Shown here one piece after another: positions 44,040-52,477 of a stretch of DNA of 64,000 nt. The stretch is from assembly GCA_035295745.1 (NCBI GenBank), contig DATGIL010000054.1, positions 62,001 to 126,000 on the forward strand. Direction: 5' to 3'. The DNA is from JAIQFL01 sp035295745. Lineage in GTDB: Bacteria > Acidobacteriota > Terriglobia > Bryobacterales > Bryobacteraceae. The notes below the pieces were generated by a model. The model was not told the DNA's origin. It worked only from the letters and a program-made list of their open reading frames with translations, and ran no database searches. The position numbers were made by a program, and so were the translations under genes. Numbering within the stretch: the first letter of the stretch is position 1; every line of letters begins with the position of its first letter.

Positions 44040-44671
44040 GGAATCCTTTCAGCTCTCACGATGAATCTCCTGGGAGCGGAACCGATGAAGTTGAATGGAT
44101 AGCAAGTCACCAGAATGAGGTTCTGGTTGGCGCCAGGTTCGAGCACGCCGACATCGGTGGGGCTGACTACAGCGGTGGACACCACGCGATACCGGTACTC
44201 ACCGGCTGGCGTGGTGAGGCTGACCAGGTCGTTCTCCCGGATGTTTCGGAGCGGCCGGAACAGCGTGTCGCGGTGCGCCGCAATGCCAACATTCCCCGGT
44301 TGTCCCGGCAACGCCGTGCCGGCGATGTGGCCCACCGCCCGCCGGAGCACGCTTCCGTTGGTACCTTCCATGACCATTAGCGACATGGCGAGACGGGGGA
44401 TCGTAATCCGCCCAATCAGGCCCCCTTCTGCGATCTGTGCGGGGATTTTCGTGGAGACAGGGAAGACGGCGGGAGTTGCCGCACTGCTCGTCTCCAGCTT
44501 GCGGGCATTCAGGAGTTGTTCCAGTCGACGGCTCTCCCGATTCTGGAAGGTCCAGCCGTCCACGAGGACGAACCCGCAATATCCGAGTGCGGACACCGCC
44601 AGCGCAACGAGCATTCGCTGCGTCCATTTCACCAAGCGTGTCACCGCCCCTTGGTCCACCCGGACTCTCAT
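44036..44671 (-). CDS. Class D-like sortase
   Basis: 211 residues: one N-terminal membrane anchor (about 18-38), then the sortase beta-barrel with catalytic His133 (GIAAHRDT), Cys190 (LILVTCYPFNFIG) and Arg201/202. Class D sortases in Gram-positives cleave LPXTG/LPNTA-type signals; Gram-negative copies are uncommon but known. A candidate substrate is encoded at 47442-48197. Overlaps the VWA gene upstream and the GT4 fusion downstream by 4 bp each, so its synthesis is coupled to both. Confidence 0.9.
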   Translation of the reverse strand: MRVRVDQGAVTRLVKWTQRMLVALAVSALGYCGFVLVDGWTFQNRESRRLEQLLNARKLETSSAATPAVFPVSTKIPAQIAEGGLIGRITIPRLAMSLMVMEGTNGSVLRRAVGHIAGTALPGQPGNVGIAAHRDTLFRPLRNIRENDLVSLTTPAGEYRYRVVSTAVVSPTDVGVLEPGANQNLILVTCYPFNFIGSAPRRFIVRAERIP

Positions 44672-45612
44672 TTATCTGGATCATCCTTTACCGGTGCGCG
44701 CTCCCTGGCCGCGATGTAGCCGGAGCGGGTGCGCACGATAAGCTTCGTCCTGTCCGCGGCTTGAGCGACCACGTGTATGGCGCGATAGGCGCCGGGGGGG
44801 GCCGCCTGGTTGGGCACGTAACCCAAGGTGTATTGATGTCTGATGTCGTGTGCAATGCTCTTGCAGATCGATACGACTTCACCCGGTTGGCCGGGGAAGA
44901 ATGCCTCTCCGCCGGTCGCCACAGCCAGACGGCGAAGGACCGCCGGATTCCGGTCCGCATCCCCATCGTCGAAGATGCCAACCGTGTACATCTGGGTGGT
45001 GGATTCCGCCGCGGTCTTCACAACCTCTTCCAGACTGTGCTTGCTGGCATTGTCGCCGCCATCGCTGATAATGATGAGCACTTTCTTGTCGCGGTTGCCG
45101 GACTGCAAACGCCGTTGCGCCACCAGAACCGCATCGTAGAGGGCGGTCTGTCCGGTAGCCGGCGCGGTGGAAATGGCGCGCGCGAGTTCATCGGAACGGT
45201 TGGTGAAGGGGATTTCTTCGGGCAAACCCATGCTGACCTTCTCATTGAAATTGACGACGAACATTTCGTCCTGCGTGCTGCTGGCCTGAGCGAAGGTCGC
45301 GGCGGCCGCCATCACCTCCGGCAGTTTGGGCCGCATGCTGCCGCTATGATCGACCACCAATCCGACGGTCACCGGCGTGTCCTCGTGCCGGAACAGGTGG
45401 ATGGTCTGGCGGACACCGTCCTCGTAGATCTCAAAATCCTGCTCGCGCAAATCCGGCGCAAGCCTGCCCTTCCGATCCCTAACCGTGGCCTGCAAGACTA
45501 CAAGGTCAACGTTCACCGAAATTCGGTGATCTGTCAGTTCCTGGGGTGCGGACGAGCGGGAAGAGGCAATGAGCAGGAGCGGGAGAGCGATAGCGCCGTG
45601 GAGTCGATACAT
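44668..45612 (-). CDS. Exported VWA-domain protein (TIGR03436-like)
   Basis: 314 residues from ATG 45612, with a signal peptide (MYRLHGAIALPLLLIASS). VWFA-related acidobacterial start (VNVDLVVLQATVRDRKGRLAPDLREQDFEIYEDG), then a VWA domain with an intact MIDAS-type DHSGSM motif and later TALYDA and SDGGDN. The C terminus is charged (RERAPVKDDPDK) with no sorting signal or membrane helix, so it is not itself an obvious sortase substrate. Translationally coupled to the sortase. Confidence 0.88.
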   Translation of the reverse strand: MYRLHGAIALPLLLIASSRSSAPQELTDHRISVNVDLVVLQATVRDRKGRLAPDLREQDFEIYEDGVRQTIHLFRHEDTPVTVGLVVDHSGSMRPKLPEVMAAAATFAQASSTQDEMFVVNFNEKVSMGLPEEIPFTNRSDELARAISTAPATGQTALYDAVLVAQRRLQSGNRDKKVLIIISDGGDNASKHSLEEVVKTAAESTTQMYTVGIFDDGDADRNPAVLRRLAVATGGEAFFPGQPGEVVSICKSIAHDIRHQYTLGYVPNQAAPPGAYRAIHVVAQAADRTKLIVRTRSGYIAARERAPVKDDPDK

Positions 45613-45623
45613 TACGGTGAACC

Positions 45624-47354
45624 TCAAGACGCCAGGATCCGGCGATACTCCGGCTGCCACATGGCATCCTGCACCTGTTGCACGATATCGTCGCATTCAG
45701 CTCGGGCCAGGCCTTCCATCACCGCCGCCTCGCCCACAGCCGCCGCCACTGTCGCAGACACGCTACGTAAATCGTCCACGTGGGGGAGCAGCGACGCGCC
45801 GGGATGCCGGACAGTGACCAGACTGGATACGGCGCTCGCTGCCGCGGCCAACATACCTTCGCTGATTCTGCTGGCTCGGGTGACGATTGCGCCGAGAGCC
45901 AGGCCGGGGTACAGCATGGCGTTATTCAGTTGGCCAATTACATAGGTCACGCCCTTGTGCGTGACCGGGCCAAAGGCGCTGCCGGTTGCGATCAGGGCGT
46001 GTCCGTCGGTCCATGCGATCAGATCTGCCGGATTCGCTTCTGAGCGCGCCCGGGGCTGACAAAGCGGGAAGATGATCGGCCGCTCGGTATCCGCGGCCAT
46101 TTCCCGAATAATGGCTTCGGTGAAACTCCCGCCGACCGTCGATGCGCCGACCAGCATCGTCGGCTTCACCCGATGCACAACTTCAGCCAAGCCTATACCA
46201 TTGGCATCATGCTTCCAGTTGCTGCTTTCAGCGGCCGGGCGCGCGTAGGTGGCTTGATCTTCGCGAATTTCACCCAGCATAGCGGTGGTGAGCAGGCCCT
46301 GCCGGTCCACACACCAAAAACGCCTCGCCGCATCGTCGGCGGAGAGGCCTTCGCGCACCATCGCGCCGCGAAGTTGGTCGGCGCACCCAATCCCTGCGGT
46401 GCCGGCTCCGAAGATGACAATCTTCTGGTGGCGCAGAGGCGTGCCGCAGACGCGGATGGCGGAGATCGCAGCGGCCAGTGTGATCGCTCCAGTCCCCTGC
46501 ATATCGTCGTTGAACGTACAAGTCACATCGCGGTATTTGTCAAGAATGCGGCGTCCGTTGCGCGGCGCGAAGTCTTCCCACTGCAGCACCGCCTGCGGGA
46601 ATCGCCTGGTCACGGTTTCAAAATAAGCCTGGATGAAGGCGTCGTAAGCCTCTCCCCGCACCCTATGGTGCCGGTTCCCAATGTAGGTCGGATCCTCCAG
46701 GAGGCTCTCGCGATTGGTTCCCACGTCGAGCATCACCGGAATCACTCTGGCCGGATCGATTCCGCCTGCTGCCGTATAGACTGCCAGCTTGCCGATGGGT
46801 ATTTCGATACCTCCCAGGCCCCAATCACCGATACCGAGCACTTGCTCCGCATCGGTAGCCAGAATCAGGTCGATATCGCCTGCGCCTGCGCCCAGGCTGT
46901 CAAACGCTTCATCCATCGCCCCGGCATGATCAATGGATAAATATACGCCTCGCGGGCGGCGGCACTCGTGATGATACTGCTCCATGGCCATTCCAACGGT
47001 GAGATCGTTGACTATCGGGATCATCTCACGCAGGTGCTCGGAGAACAGTTTGTAAAACAATACTTCGTTGCGGTCGTGAAGGGCCGTCAGGAAGATGTTC
47101 TTGCTCAGCGGATCGGGCCGGCGTTCGTATTGGATGTAGGCGCGTTTTACCTGCGCTTCCAAAGTGCTGATGTCCGGCGGGAGGAGGCCCCTGAGGCCCA
47201 GCGCCACGCGTTCTTCCGCCGTGAAGGCGGTCCCCTTGTTCAGAACGGGCGAGTTGAGTACCGCCATCCCACGGGCTGTGGTCTGATTACAACTCCCGCT
47301 ATCGTGTTGGCGCTTGGTGGCGGCCGCCAGTATCGGAATCACTCTCTGTCGCAT
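45624..47354 (-). CDS. NAD-dependent malic enzyme
   Basis: 576 residues from ATG 47354 (MRQRVIPIL), the length of the large malic enzymes (SfcA/MaeA type). Oxidatively decarboxylates malate to pyruvate. Visible: YERRPDPLSKNIFLTALHDRNEVLFYKLF, the TVGMAMEQYHHE...RGVYLSIDHAG region, CTFNDDMQGTGAITLAA with metal-binding Asp, and the NAD fold IVIFGAGTAGIG. Starts 87 bp after the upstream sortase-substrate gene and ends 11 bp before the VWA gene. A metabolic enzyme is out of place in this surface-glycan operon. Confidence 0.93.
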   Translation of the reverse strand: MRQRVIPILAAATKRQHDSGSCNQTTARGMAVLNSPVLNKGTAFTAEERVALGLRGLLPPDISTLEAQVKRAYIQYERRPDPLSKNIFLTALHDRNEVLFYKLFSEHLREMIPIVNDLTVGMAMEQYHHECRRPRGVYLSIDHAGAMDEAFDSLGAGAGDIDLILATDAEQVLGIGDWGLGGIEIPIGKLAVYTAAGGIDPARVIPVMLDVGTNRESLLEDPTYIGNRHHRVRGEAYDAFIQAYFETVTRRFPQAVLQWEDFAPRNGRRILDKYRDVTCTFNDDMQGTGAITLAAAISAIRVCGTPLRHQKIVIFGAGTAGIGCADQLRGAMVREGLSADDAARRFWCVDRQGLLTTAMLGEIREDQATYARPAAESSNWKHDANGIGLAEVVHRVKPTMLVGASTVGGSFTEAIIREMAADTERPIIFPLCQPRARSEANPADLIAWTDGHALIATGSAFGPVTHKGVTYVIGQLNNAMLYPGLALGAIVTRASRISEGMLAAAASAVSSLVTVRHPGASLLPHVDDLRSVSATVAAAVGEAAVMEGLARAECDDIVQQVQDAMWQPEYRRILAS

Positions 47355-47441
47355 ACGGCTTACTCCTGGCCCACGGGGATGAAACGGCCGACGCGGCGCA
47401 CCAAAGTCTGGCGCGCCGCGGAAACCGATCAGAAACACTTT

Positions 47442-48197
47442 CTACTGAATGCGCCTGACTATCGGACGGAGGGCAAAAGCTCCGGCGAGAGCCATCAGGC
47501 CCAGGAGCCCGACCAGCGGCAATGTGCTCGCAGTGGCTGGCAGGGTGCTCGCGGTGGCTGGCACTGTCCGGTTGGCCGTCATGGCTGCTTCGGGTTCCGC
47601 CGGTGGCGGCGTGACCACTTCAGCCAACTGGACTTGCTCGCCGCTAGGCCGGATAGCCATGATCGGCGCACGTTTCATTTGAAACACGATCGGCTCAGCC
47701 GCCAACTTTTCAGGCTCGACGACTTCAAGAGGAATCTCGGCGGGCGTAAAGAGAACGGCTGTATTGGTGGTCTTGGCCAGCGCCATTGCCTTCTCCTTCG
47801 GATAGACGAATTCTTCGCCCCAGTTTCTGCCCGGATAGAACCAGGCGCGCAGAGCTTCCGGCTCGCCAGCCGGTCTTTCCCGGAACGTGACAACGGTTTT
47901 GTCGGTGGCCTTCAGCCGGTAGTTCGGAATCGCCAGGATGGTGGCGTAGACGGTCTTTTCGTCCTGGCTGAAGATCTGCACAATGTGGCGGTCCGATTGT
48001 GACGCCAGTATCTTGAACACATAAGTGCCGGCAGGCAATACGCCCCACCCGGCGAGATGAACACCCGGAATCTCCACAGGGCCGCTAAAGGTGATCACGG
48101 TTTTTCTGTCCCAGGCGTCGGCTTTGACATTCGATGCGAGTACCGCGCCGATCAGCGCTACGCAGCTCACAGTAGTGATTGCTTTCATTCGGTTCAT
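47442..48197 (-). CDS. Exported protein with duplicated LPATA-type C-terminal sorting signal
   Basis: 251 residues: signal peptide (1-27, ending NVKADA), a globular part starting WDRKTVITFSGPVEIPG with no family I can name, a Pro/Glu-rich stretch, then PATASTLPATASTLPLVG, a hydrophobic helix (226-243) and a basic tail RPIVRRIQ. LPATA (219-223) matches the LPXTA signal of class D sortases, and the layout (motif, helix, positive tail) is that of a sortase substrate. A 21-bp tandem duplication creates two PATASTL copies. GGAGGAGG ahead of the ATG. The sortase gene is 2.8 kb downstream on the same strand. Confidence 0.75.
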   Translation of the reverse strand: MNRMKAITTVSCVALIGAVLASNVKADAWDRKTVITFSGPVEIPGVHLAGWGVLPAGTYVFKILASQSDRHIVQIFSQDEKTVYATILAIPNYRLKATDKTVVTFRERPAGEPEALRAWFYPGRNWGEEFVYPKEKAMALAKTTNTAVLFTPAEIPLEVVEPEKLAAEPIVFQMKRAPIMAIRPSGEQVQLAEVVTPPPAEPEAAMTANRTVPATASTLPATASTLPLVGLLGLMALAGAFALRPIVRRIQ

Positions 48198-48218
48198 GCC
48201 TCCTCCAATGGCATTTCA

Positions 48219-48234
48219 GGCACCACCTCCGCCA
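48219..48234 (-). promoter_or_regulatory. Candidate sigma-54 promoter of the sortase-substrate gene
   Basis: Minus strand TGGCGGAGGTGGTGCC has GG-N10-GC spacing and 7 of 12 consensus bases. The -12 GC is about 23 bases ahead of the ATG. The operator array at 48301-48334 lies 67-74 bases upstream of the -24 GG. Confidence 0.4.
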
Positions 48235-48300
48235 ACTCACGAGCAGCCAATAGATACAGCGATCCACAAGCCTGCAGCACCAGGCATGCTGACCTTATCG

Positions 48301-48334
48301 CGTCATGTGACCGGTGGCGGTCAGTTCCGTGACC
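48301..48334. promoter_or_regulatory. Operator array CGTCA-N2-TGACC-N6-GGTCA-N6-TGACC
   Basis: CGTCA 48301-48305, TGACC 48308-48312, GGTCA 48319-48323, TGACC 48330-48334. The core CGTCA-N2-TGACC-N6-GGTCA is the same arrangement as at 49425 and 55571. It sits between the divergent sortase-substrate and YXWGXW genes. I read it as the upstream activator site of a sigma-54 activator. Confidence 0.6.
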
Positions 48335-48373
48335 GTGCAGCTTCTGAATCGCCTCAGATCCGTATTTCCACCT

Positions 48374-48390
48374 CCGGCCAGCAACGTGCC
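48374..48390 (+). promoter_or_regulatory. Weak candidate sigma-54 promoter of the YXWGXW gene
   Basis: CGGCCAGCAACGTGCC keeps GG-N10-GC (GG 48376-48377, GC 48388-48389) but agrees with only about 7 of 12 consensus bases. It is 52 nt downstream of the GGTCA half-site at 48323. Confidence 0.3.
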
Positions 48391-48418
48391 ATTACGTCAT
48401 CAGAAAAGGAAACGAATC

Positions 48419-48775
48419 GTGAAAGCAAAACTGATCATATTCATGTTGTTGGCTGCGGGAGCTGCCTTCGCTCAGATTTCGGTAGGAATTCGAATCGGCG
48501 CGCCACCTCCACCGCGGGTCGTCCGGGTCCAGCCGCGAAGCCCCGGTGCCGACTATTCCTGGATCGCCGGGTATTGGTATCCGGAAGGGGGCCACTATAA
48601 ATGGCACGACGGATACTGGACTCGCCCCGCGTACGCGGGTGCGCATTGGGTAGAGCCGCATCATGACGGACAGCAGTATTTCGCCGGCTATTGGGACGGA
48701 GAGCACGGGCAGGTCGCACACGATCATCATTGGGATAAAGACCACGATCGTAACCGGGATTACAACCGTAAGTAG
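48419..48775 (+). CDS. Small exported YXWXXGXW-repeat protein
   Basis: 118 residues from GTG 48419 (AAGGA 8 bases upstream), signal peptide MKAKLIIFMLLAAGAAFAQ. The body has repeated aromatic YxWIAGYWYPEGGHYKWHDGYW units and ends in a His/Asp-rich tail (HDHHWDKDHDRNRDYN). This is the YXWGXW group of small envelope proteins of unknown function. Divergent from the sortase-substrate gene across the operator array. A 7-bp stem hairpin follows its stop (48797-48817). Confidence 0.78.
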   Translation: MKAKLIIFMLLAAGAAFAQISVGIRIGAPPPPRVVRVQPRSPGADYSWIAGYWYPEGGHYKWHDGYWTRPAYAGAHWVEPHHDGQQYFAGYWDGEHGQVAHDHHWDKDHDRNRDYNRK

Positions 48776-48796
48776 AAATGTTGCGGGGCAGGGAGG

Positions 48797-48817
48797 CGCC
48801 GGCGCGACTTGCCGGCG
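48797..48817 (+). terminator. Hairpin behind the YXWGXW gene
   Basis: CGCCGGC, a 7-nt loop, GCCGGCG: a perfect 7-bp GC stem 21 bp after the stop codon. There is no T-run, so a classical intrinsic terminator is uncertain. Confidence 0.4.
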
Positions 48818-49127
48818 TCTGATTTCAGCAGGTGGAAGGTTCCGGGTCAGTGGGAATTTACAAGCCACTCCTTCCTGGATTTCACGATTTAGCAAATGAT
48901 GGCCCGCACATCATCTAGCGGGGAGAGCATTTAACAGGGGTATCGGACGGCCTGACGTTCTGCGCGTTGGAGGCGAATGATTCAACTGCGAAACAGCTGG
49001 GGCGGGGTCTCATTACAGGCAGGACAGTGGCGGGGGTTGCGCGCAGCCCGGAACGTGGCAGGGGCAGGATTGCCGGGAATACCAGACGAATCGTCTGGGC
49101 TGCGCTCTACAAGCCATCAGATCGCAG
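48818..49127. other. Intergenic stretch without a visible gene
   Basis: About 310 bp between the YXWGXW and Thivi_2564-like genes, which converge here. I see no frame with family similarity. Confidence 0.4.
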
Positions 49128-49319
49128 TTATCGCCCGAGCTTGAAGCTCGACACGGAGGCCCACATTCCCGTAGCCTGAAGCAGCCACACGCAAACCACG
49201 ACCACAACCACGACGTTCAGAATTGTTTTTATGCTGGAGGCCATCGGCACGTAGCGGTTGATCAGATGCAGCGCCACTCCGACAATGACCAGTATCACGA
49301 CAAGATTGAGTAAAGGCAT
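49128..49319 (-). CDS. Thivi_2564-family small membrane protein
   Basis: 63 residues with two transmembrane helices: MPLLNLVVILVIVGVALHLINRYVPMASSIKTILNVVVVVVV... The PLxNLxxxLxxVGxxLxLINxYxPM...IKxILNVVVV pattern marks the Thivi_2564-type family. Function unknown; members often sit in stress-related neighbourhoods. GAGGG ahead of the ATG. It has the best sigma-54 promoter of the window. Confidence 0.82.
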   Translation of the reverse strand: MPLLNLVVILVIVGVALHLINRYVPMASSIKTILNVVVVVVVCVWLLQATGMWASVSSFKLGR

Positions 49320-49345
49320 TTTGTGTTCCCTCTAATCCGGATCAG

Positions 49346-49361
49346 TGCAATTCACTCCCCA
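49346..49361 (-). promoter_or_regulatory. Candidate sigma-54 promoter of the Thivi_2564-like gene
   Basis: Minus strand TGGGGAGTGAATTGCA: GG-N10-GC, with TGG, the G at position 7 and a perfect TTGCA -12 box (9 of 12 consensus bases). The predicted start is about 16 bases ahead of the ATG. The operator array begins 64 nt upstream of the -24 GG. Confidence 0.55.
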
Positions 49362-49424
49362 TCGCAAGAAAGCCGCGGATTCTGCGCCCGCAGGCGAAAA
49401 CACCGTGGACGCCGCATCGGGAAG

Positions 49425-49447
49425 TGACCAGATGCGGTCACATGACC
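49425..49447 (-). promoter_or_regulatory. Operator array GGTCA-N2-TGACC-N6-GGTCA
   Basis: On the plus strand TGACC 49425-49429, GGTCA 49436-49440, TGACC 49443-49447. Read toward the Thivi_2564-like promoter it is GGTCA-N2-TGACC-N6-GGTCA, then 64 nt to the -24 GG. Confidence 0.6.
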
Positions 49448-49562
49448 CCGCACGGTCGGATTTCTGGCCGATTTCGCCTGGCTCCGGACGTTGCCGCCGT
49501 CCGGAACAAAGCAGTTCGTGGAGGTTTTCGGGAGTGGATGCCGGAATGCGCTTGGTGGAAGC

Positions 49563-49967
49563 ATGAATTGGAATCTTTACGGCAAGCGCAAGTCGAAACA
49601 ACTGGCGAGCTCCGCCAACCAACCCTGGGACGGAATCACTCAGGAACGGCACTCGCGGTTTCTGCTGACTCGGCACCTGATCAAGTGGATGTCGATTCCT
49701 GCGCTGCTGGTGCTCTCGATGTTCTCGTATCCCGCATCCAGGTATGAGCCGTGGTTCGCGGCGCTTGTGATCGTTGCCGCCCTGGTCTTCATCCACCAAG
49801 CGGTTCGTTCGGGCGAGTATTCCCGAGCGGTGGCGTTGATTGCGGTGGTTGTGGCGCTGAGCCCGCTATTCCTGGTTGTGAAGATTTTCCTGGTGATGGG
49901 AGTCGTCTGCATCATGACGGGTGCGGCCCTGTTCACGGTGTTCCGCGCTCACCCCGTCACGGTTTAA
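49563..49967 (+). CDS. Small membrane protein of unknown function
   Basis: 134 residues from ATG 49563 (MNWNLYGKRKSKQ). After a basic, polar N terminus come three to four hydrophobic segments (WMSIPALLVLSMFSYPA, WFAALVIVAALVFIHQA, AVALIAVVVALSPLFLVVKIFLVMGVVC). An earlier in-frame codon at 49491 lacks support. No family recognised. Confidence 0.6.
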   Translation: MNWNLYGKRKSKQLASSANQPWDGITQERHSRFLLTRHLIKWMSIPALLVLSMFSYPASRYEPWFAALVIVAALVFIHQAVRSGEYSRAVALIAVVVALSPLFLVVKIFLVMGVVCIMTGAALFTVFRAHPVTV

Positions 49968-50009
49968 TGAAACTCTTCTGCTGAGGCTGCGACGATACGA
50001 ACCCTTCTT

Positions 50010-50591
50010 ATGATGAACCTGCCGATAGCCGCACTCCTGGTGACGATCCCGGCTGCCGCAACTGCCCAATCCCTTGACCCGTTGGGTGTCACGGACAAAT
50101 TGCGGTTTCATGCCGAGGCTACCTTCGGGCCCTTGGCGATCGCAGGCGCCGCCGCGTACGCCGGAGCATTGCAGGAATTCGACGCGCCCAGGGAGTGGGG
50201 GCAAGGAGGCAGAGCCTATGCGAAACGCGTGGAGTCCACAGAAGGCGCCTGGGCCATTCACGGCGCGCTGGCTTTCGGTTTGGATTCCACGCTTCATCAG
50301 GATCCGCGCTACTATCGATCGCTTCGCACAGGCTTCTGGCGCCGCACGGGACACGCGCTCCGAGGGACCATCCTGACGCGCACCGACACAGGTGGCGAGA
50401 CTCTGTCCACGTGGCGCATCGGCAGCGCTTATGGCTCCGCGTTCCTCTCGAATCTCTGGTATCCCGATCGGCTGAATACGCCCAGGCTCGGATTTATCCA
50501 GGGCTCAGTAGGGCTCGGATTCGGTCTGGCCGGCAACCTGGGCACGGAGTTTTGGCCGGATATCAAGCGAAAGGTGTTCCGTAAAAAATGA
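50010..50591 (+). CDS. Exported hypothetical protein, acidobacterial type
   Basis: 193 residues, signal peptide MMNLPIAALLVTIPAAATAQ. The rest has alternating Gly/Ala helices and aromatic positions (HGALAFGLDSTLHQDPRYYRS, TWRIGSAYGSAFLSNLWYPDR) that I associate with conserved acidobacterial envelope proteins lacking an assigned function. Its stop overlaps the ATG of the phospholipase C-like gene, so the two are co-translated. Confidence 0.7.
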   Translation: MMNLPIAALLVTIPAAATAQSLDPLGVTDKLRFHAEATFGPLAIAGAAAYAGALQEFDAPREWGQGGRAYAKRVESTEGAWAIHGALAFGLDSTLHQDPRYYRSLRTGFWRRTGHALRGTILTRTDTGGETLSTWRIGSAYGSAFLSNLWYPDRLNTPRLGFIQGSVGLGFGLAGNLGTEFWPDIKRKVFRKK

Positions 50592-51904
50592 CCGTCCAGC
50601 GCGCCATCAGCCGGGCATTGACGCTCTTCTCCCTCGGGGTCGTGTTATCAGGCTGGAATGCCTACTCGTATTCGGTGTTGACCCACGAAGCCATCGTCGA
50701 CTCCACGTGGGACAGCGGGATCAGGCCGCTTCTCTTGAAGCGTTTCCCAACGGCCACCGCGGATGAGTTAAGGCAAGCGCACGCCTACGCATACGGCGGG
50801 TGCATCATTCAGGACCTTGGCTATTATCCCTTTGGCAGTAAGTTCTACAGCGACCTGACACACTACGTCCGCAGCGGCGACTTCATCCTCAGCCTGATCC
50901 GGGAGTCTCAGGACTTGGACGAGTACGCCTTCGCGCTTGGCGCCTTGGCGCACTATGCGGCGGACAACGATGGCCACCGGATGGCCACCAACCTGTCGGT
51001 GCCGCAGCTCTATCCCAAGCTCCGTTTGAAATTCGGCGACTCCGTCACCTACGCGGACGACCCGTTCTCGCATAGCAAGACCGAATTTGGATTCGATGTG
51101 TTCCAGGCGGCGAAGAGCCGATACGCTCCGGATGCCTACAAAGAGTTCATCGGTTTCCAAGTCGCCAAACCGGTGCTGGAGCGGGCCTTTCAAGATACCT
51201 ATGGCATGCGGATCGAACAGGTTTTCCTGAACCTTGACCTCGCGATCGGTTCGTACCGGCGCGCCGTGGGCACGATCCTGCCGGCTTTGACCCGAGTCGC
51301 GTGGCAGATTAAGGGGCAGGACATCCGCAAGGACGCCCCGGGTATCACTCGCAGAAAATTCCTCTACAATCTTTCGCGCTCCAGCTACGAGAAGAACTGG
51401 GGCTCGACCTATCAGAAGCCGGGCATCCGGTCCAAAATGCTGGCCGGAGTCTTTCGCGTCATCCCCCGGGCCGGCCCATTCAAGGCATTAGCGTTCAAGC
51501 GGCTGACACCGGCGACGGAGAAGTTATATATGGCCGGATTCAACGCATCCATCGAACGGTATCGCGGGTTGCTGGAGGCGGTGGATCGTGGCCAAATGAA
51601 GCTGCCAAACGACAATTTCGATGTCGGAGCAGCGACTCCAGCGGGTCAATACCGGCTGGCGGATGCGGCATACGCAAAACTGGTGCATAGGCTGGACGGG
51701 CACTATGCCGATTTAACCCAGGATCTCAGGAACGACCTTCTGAACTTCTACCACGACCTCAGCTTGCCGATCGAGACCAAGACTCACGAGAGTGAATGGC
51801 TGAAGTTGCAGGAAGAACTCACCCATCTGGCGGCGGTGGATCGGGATCTCGCTACGTCCGGCACCAAAACCTCGACTTTGGCCCCAGTCCCAGCTTCCAA
51901 ATGA
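50588..51904 (+). CDS. Exported zinc-dependent phospholipase C-family protein
   Basis: 438 residues with a signal-like N terminus (ALTLFSLGVVLSGWNAYS). The Zn_dep_PLPC (PF00882) pattern is visible in SVLTHEAIVDSTW, AYAYGGCIIQDLGYYPFG, LTHYVRSGDFI and ALGALAHYAADNDGH, supplying the conserved His/Asp metal ligands. Longer than classical phospholipase C; the C-terminal ~170 residues are helical and unassigned. The substrate is not certain: family members include non-phospholipase proteins. Confidence 0.75.
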   Translation: MTVQRAISRALTLFSLGVVLSGWNAYSYSVLTHEAIVDSTWDSGIRPLLLKRFPTATADELRQAHAYAYGGCIIQDLGYYPFGSKFYSDLTHYVRSGDFILSLIRESQDLDEYAFALGALAHYAADNDGHRMATNLSVPQLYPKLRLKFGDSVTYADDPFSHSKTEFGFDVFQAAKSRYAPDAYKEFIGFQVAKPVLERAFQDTYGMRIEQVFLNLDLAIGSYRRAVGTILPALTRVAWQIKGQDIRKDAPGITRRKFLYNLSRSSYEKNWGSTYQKPGIRSKMLAGVFRVIPRAGPFKALAFKRLTPATEKLYMAGFNASIERYRGLLEAVDRGQMKLPNDNFDVGAATPAGQYRLADAAYAKLVHRLDGHYADLTQDLRNDLLNFYHDLSLPIETKTHESEWLKLQEELTHLAAVDRDLATSGTKTSTLAPVPASK

Positions 51905-52003
51905 CCCTGCATTGGCCGGGAATTGCCAAGGCATTCATTGCTACTCTTGCCCATCGGTACCGACAGTGCCGGCAACTCGCCGCCACAAGAAAGGCGGCCA
52001 TAT

Positions 52004-52450
52004 TTGATCCCGCGCCCCAAAGAGATCCTCGAAACGATTCTGGTTGTTGATGATAACCCAACAGTCCTCGAGACCGTGATTGCGGTGCTCAAAGCTGAGA
52101 ATTTCCGGGTTCTCTCGGCACACAATGGATCTTCTGCTCTCCAGCTTGCGGCTGAAACGGCCGAAACCATTGACCTGCTGCTCTCCGACGTGGAAATGCC
52201 GGGGTTATCCGGTCCAGACTTAGGCGAGGCAATGAAGAAGGCCAGACCCGATCTGCATGTAATGTTGATGTCGGGCGGTGCAGACGGTAATCTGCTGGTT
52301 CTGAACTATGGCTGGGCGTATATTCAGAAACCTTTTGTCGCGGTGAAGTTAGTGCAGATGATCAATGCCGTCCTGCATGCGCCGAATCGGTCTCAATTGG
52401 GCGGCCACGAGTTCGACAGCCGCAAGGACCGCGAAGATCCGCCGCGATGA
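52004..52450 (+). CDS. Receiver-only response regulator, copy 1
   Basis: 148 residues from a TTG at 52004, chosen because it aligns with the start of the paralogue at 55042 (PRPKEILETILVVDD against PTPSEKTVPETILVVED); the frame extends back to 51923. Receiver residues are complete: D16-D17, phospho-acceptor D62 (LLLSDVEMPG), S90 and K109. No output domain. A distinctive DGNLLVLNYGWAYIQKPF motif is shared with the second copy. No histidine kinase is nearby; it precedes the sigma-54 activator by about 200 bp. Confidence 0.82.
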   Translation: MIPRPKEILETILVVDDNPTVLETVIAVLKAENFRVLSAHNGSSALQLAAETAETIDLLLSDVEMPGLSGPDLGEAMKKARPDLHVMLMSGGADGNLLVLNYGWAYIQKPFVAVKLVQMINAVLHAPNRSQLGGHEFDSRKDREDPPR

Positions 52451-52477
52451 GCGGCGCCGCAAGCGGAACCGCCGGAG

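Noticed and set aside
44437..45945. 502-codon open frame on the plus strand
   Set aside because: Antisense to sortase, VWA and malic enzyme genes; the translation has no family features.
49478..49495. TGGCTCCGGACGTTGC as a sigma-54 promoter for the membrane protein at 49563
   Set aside because: The GG to GC spacing is 11 rather than 10, which sigma-54 does not tolerate well.
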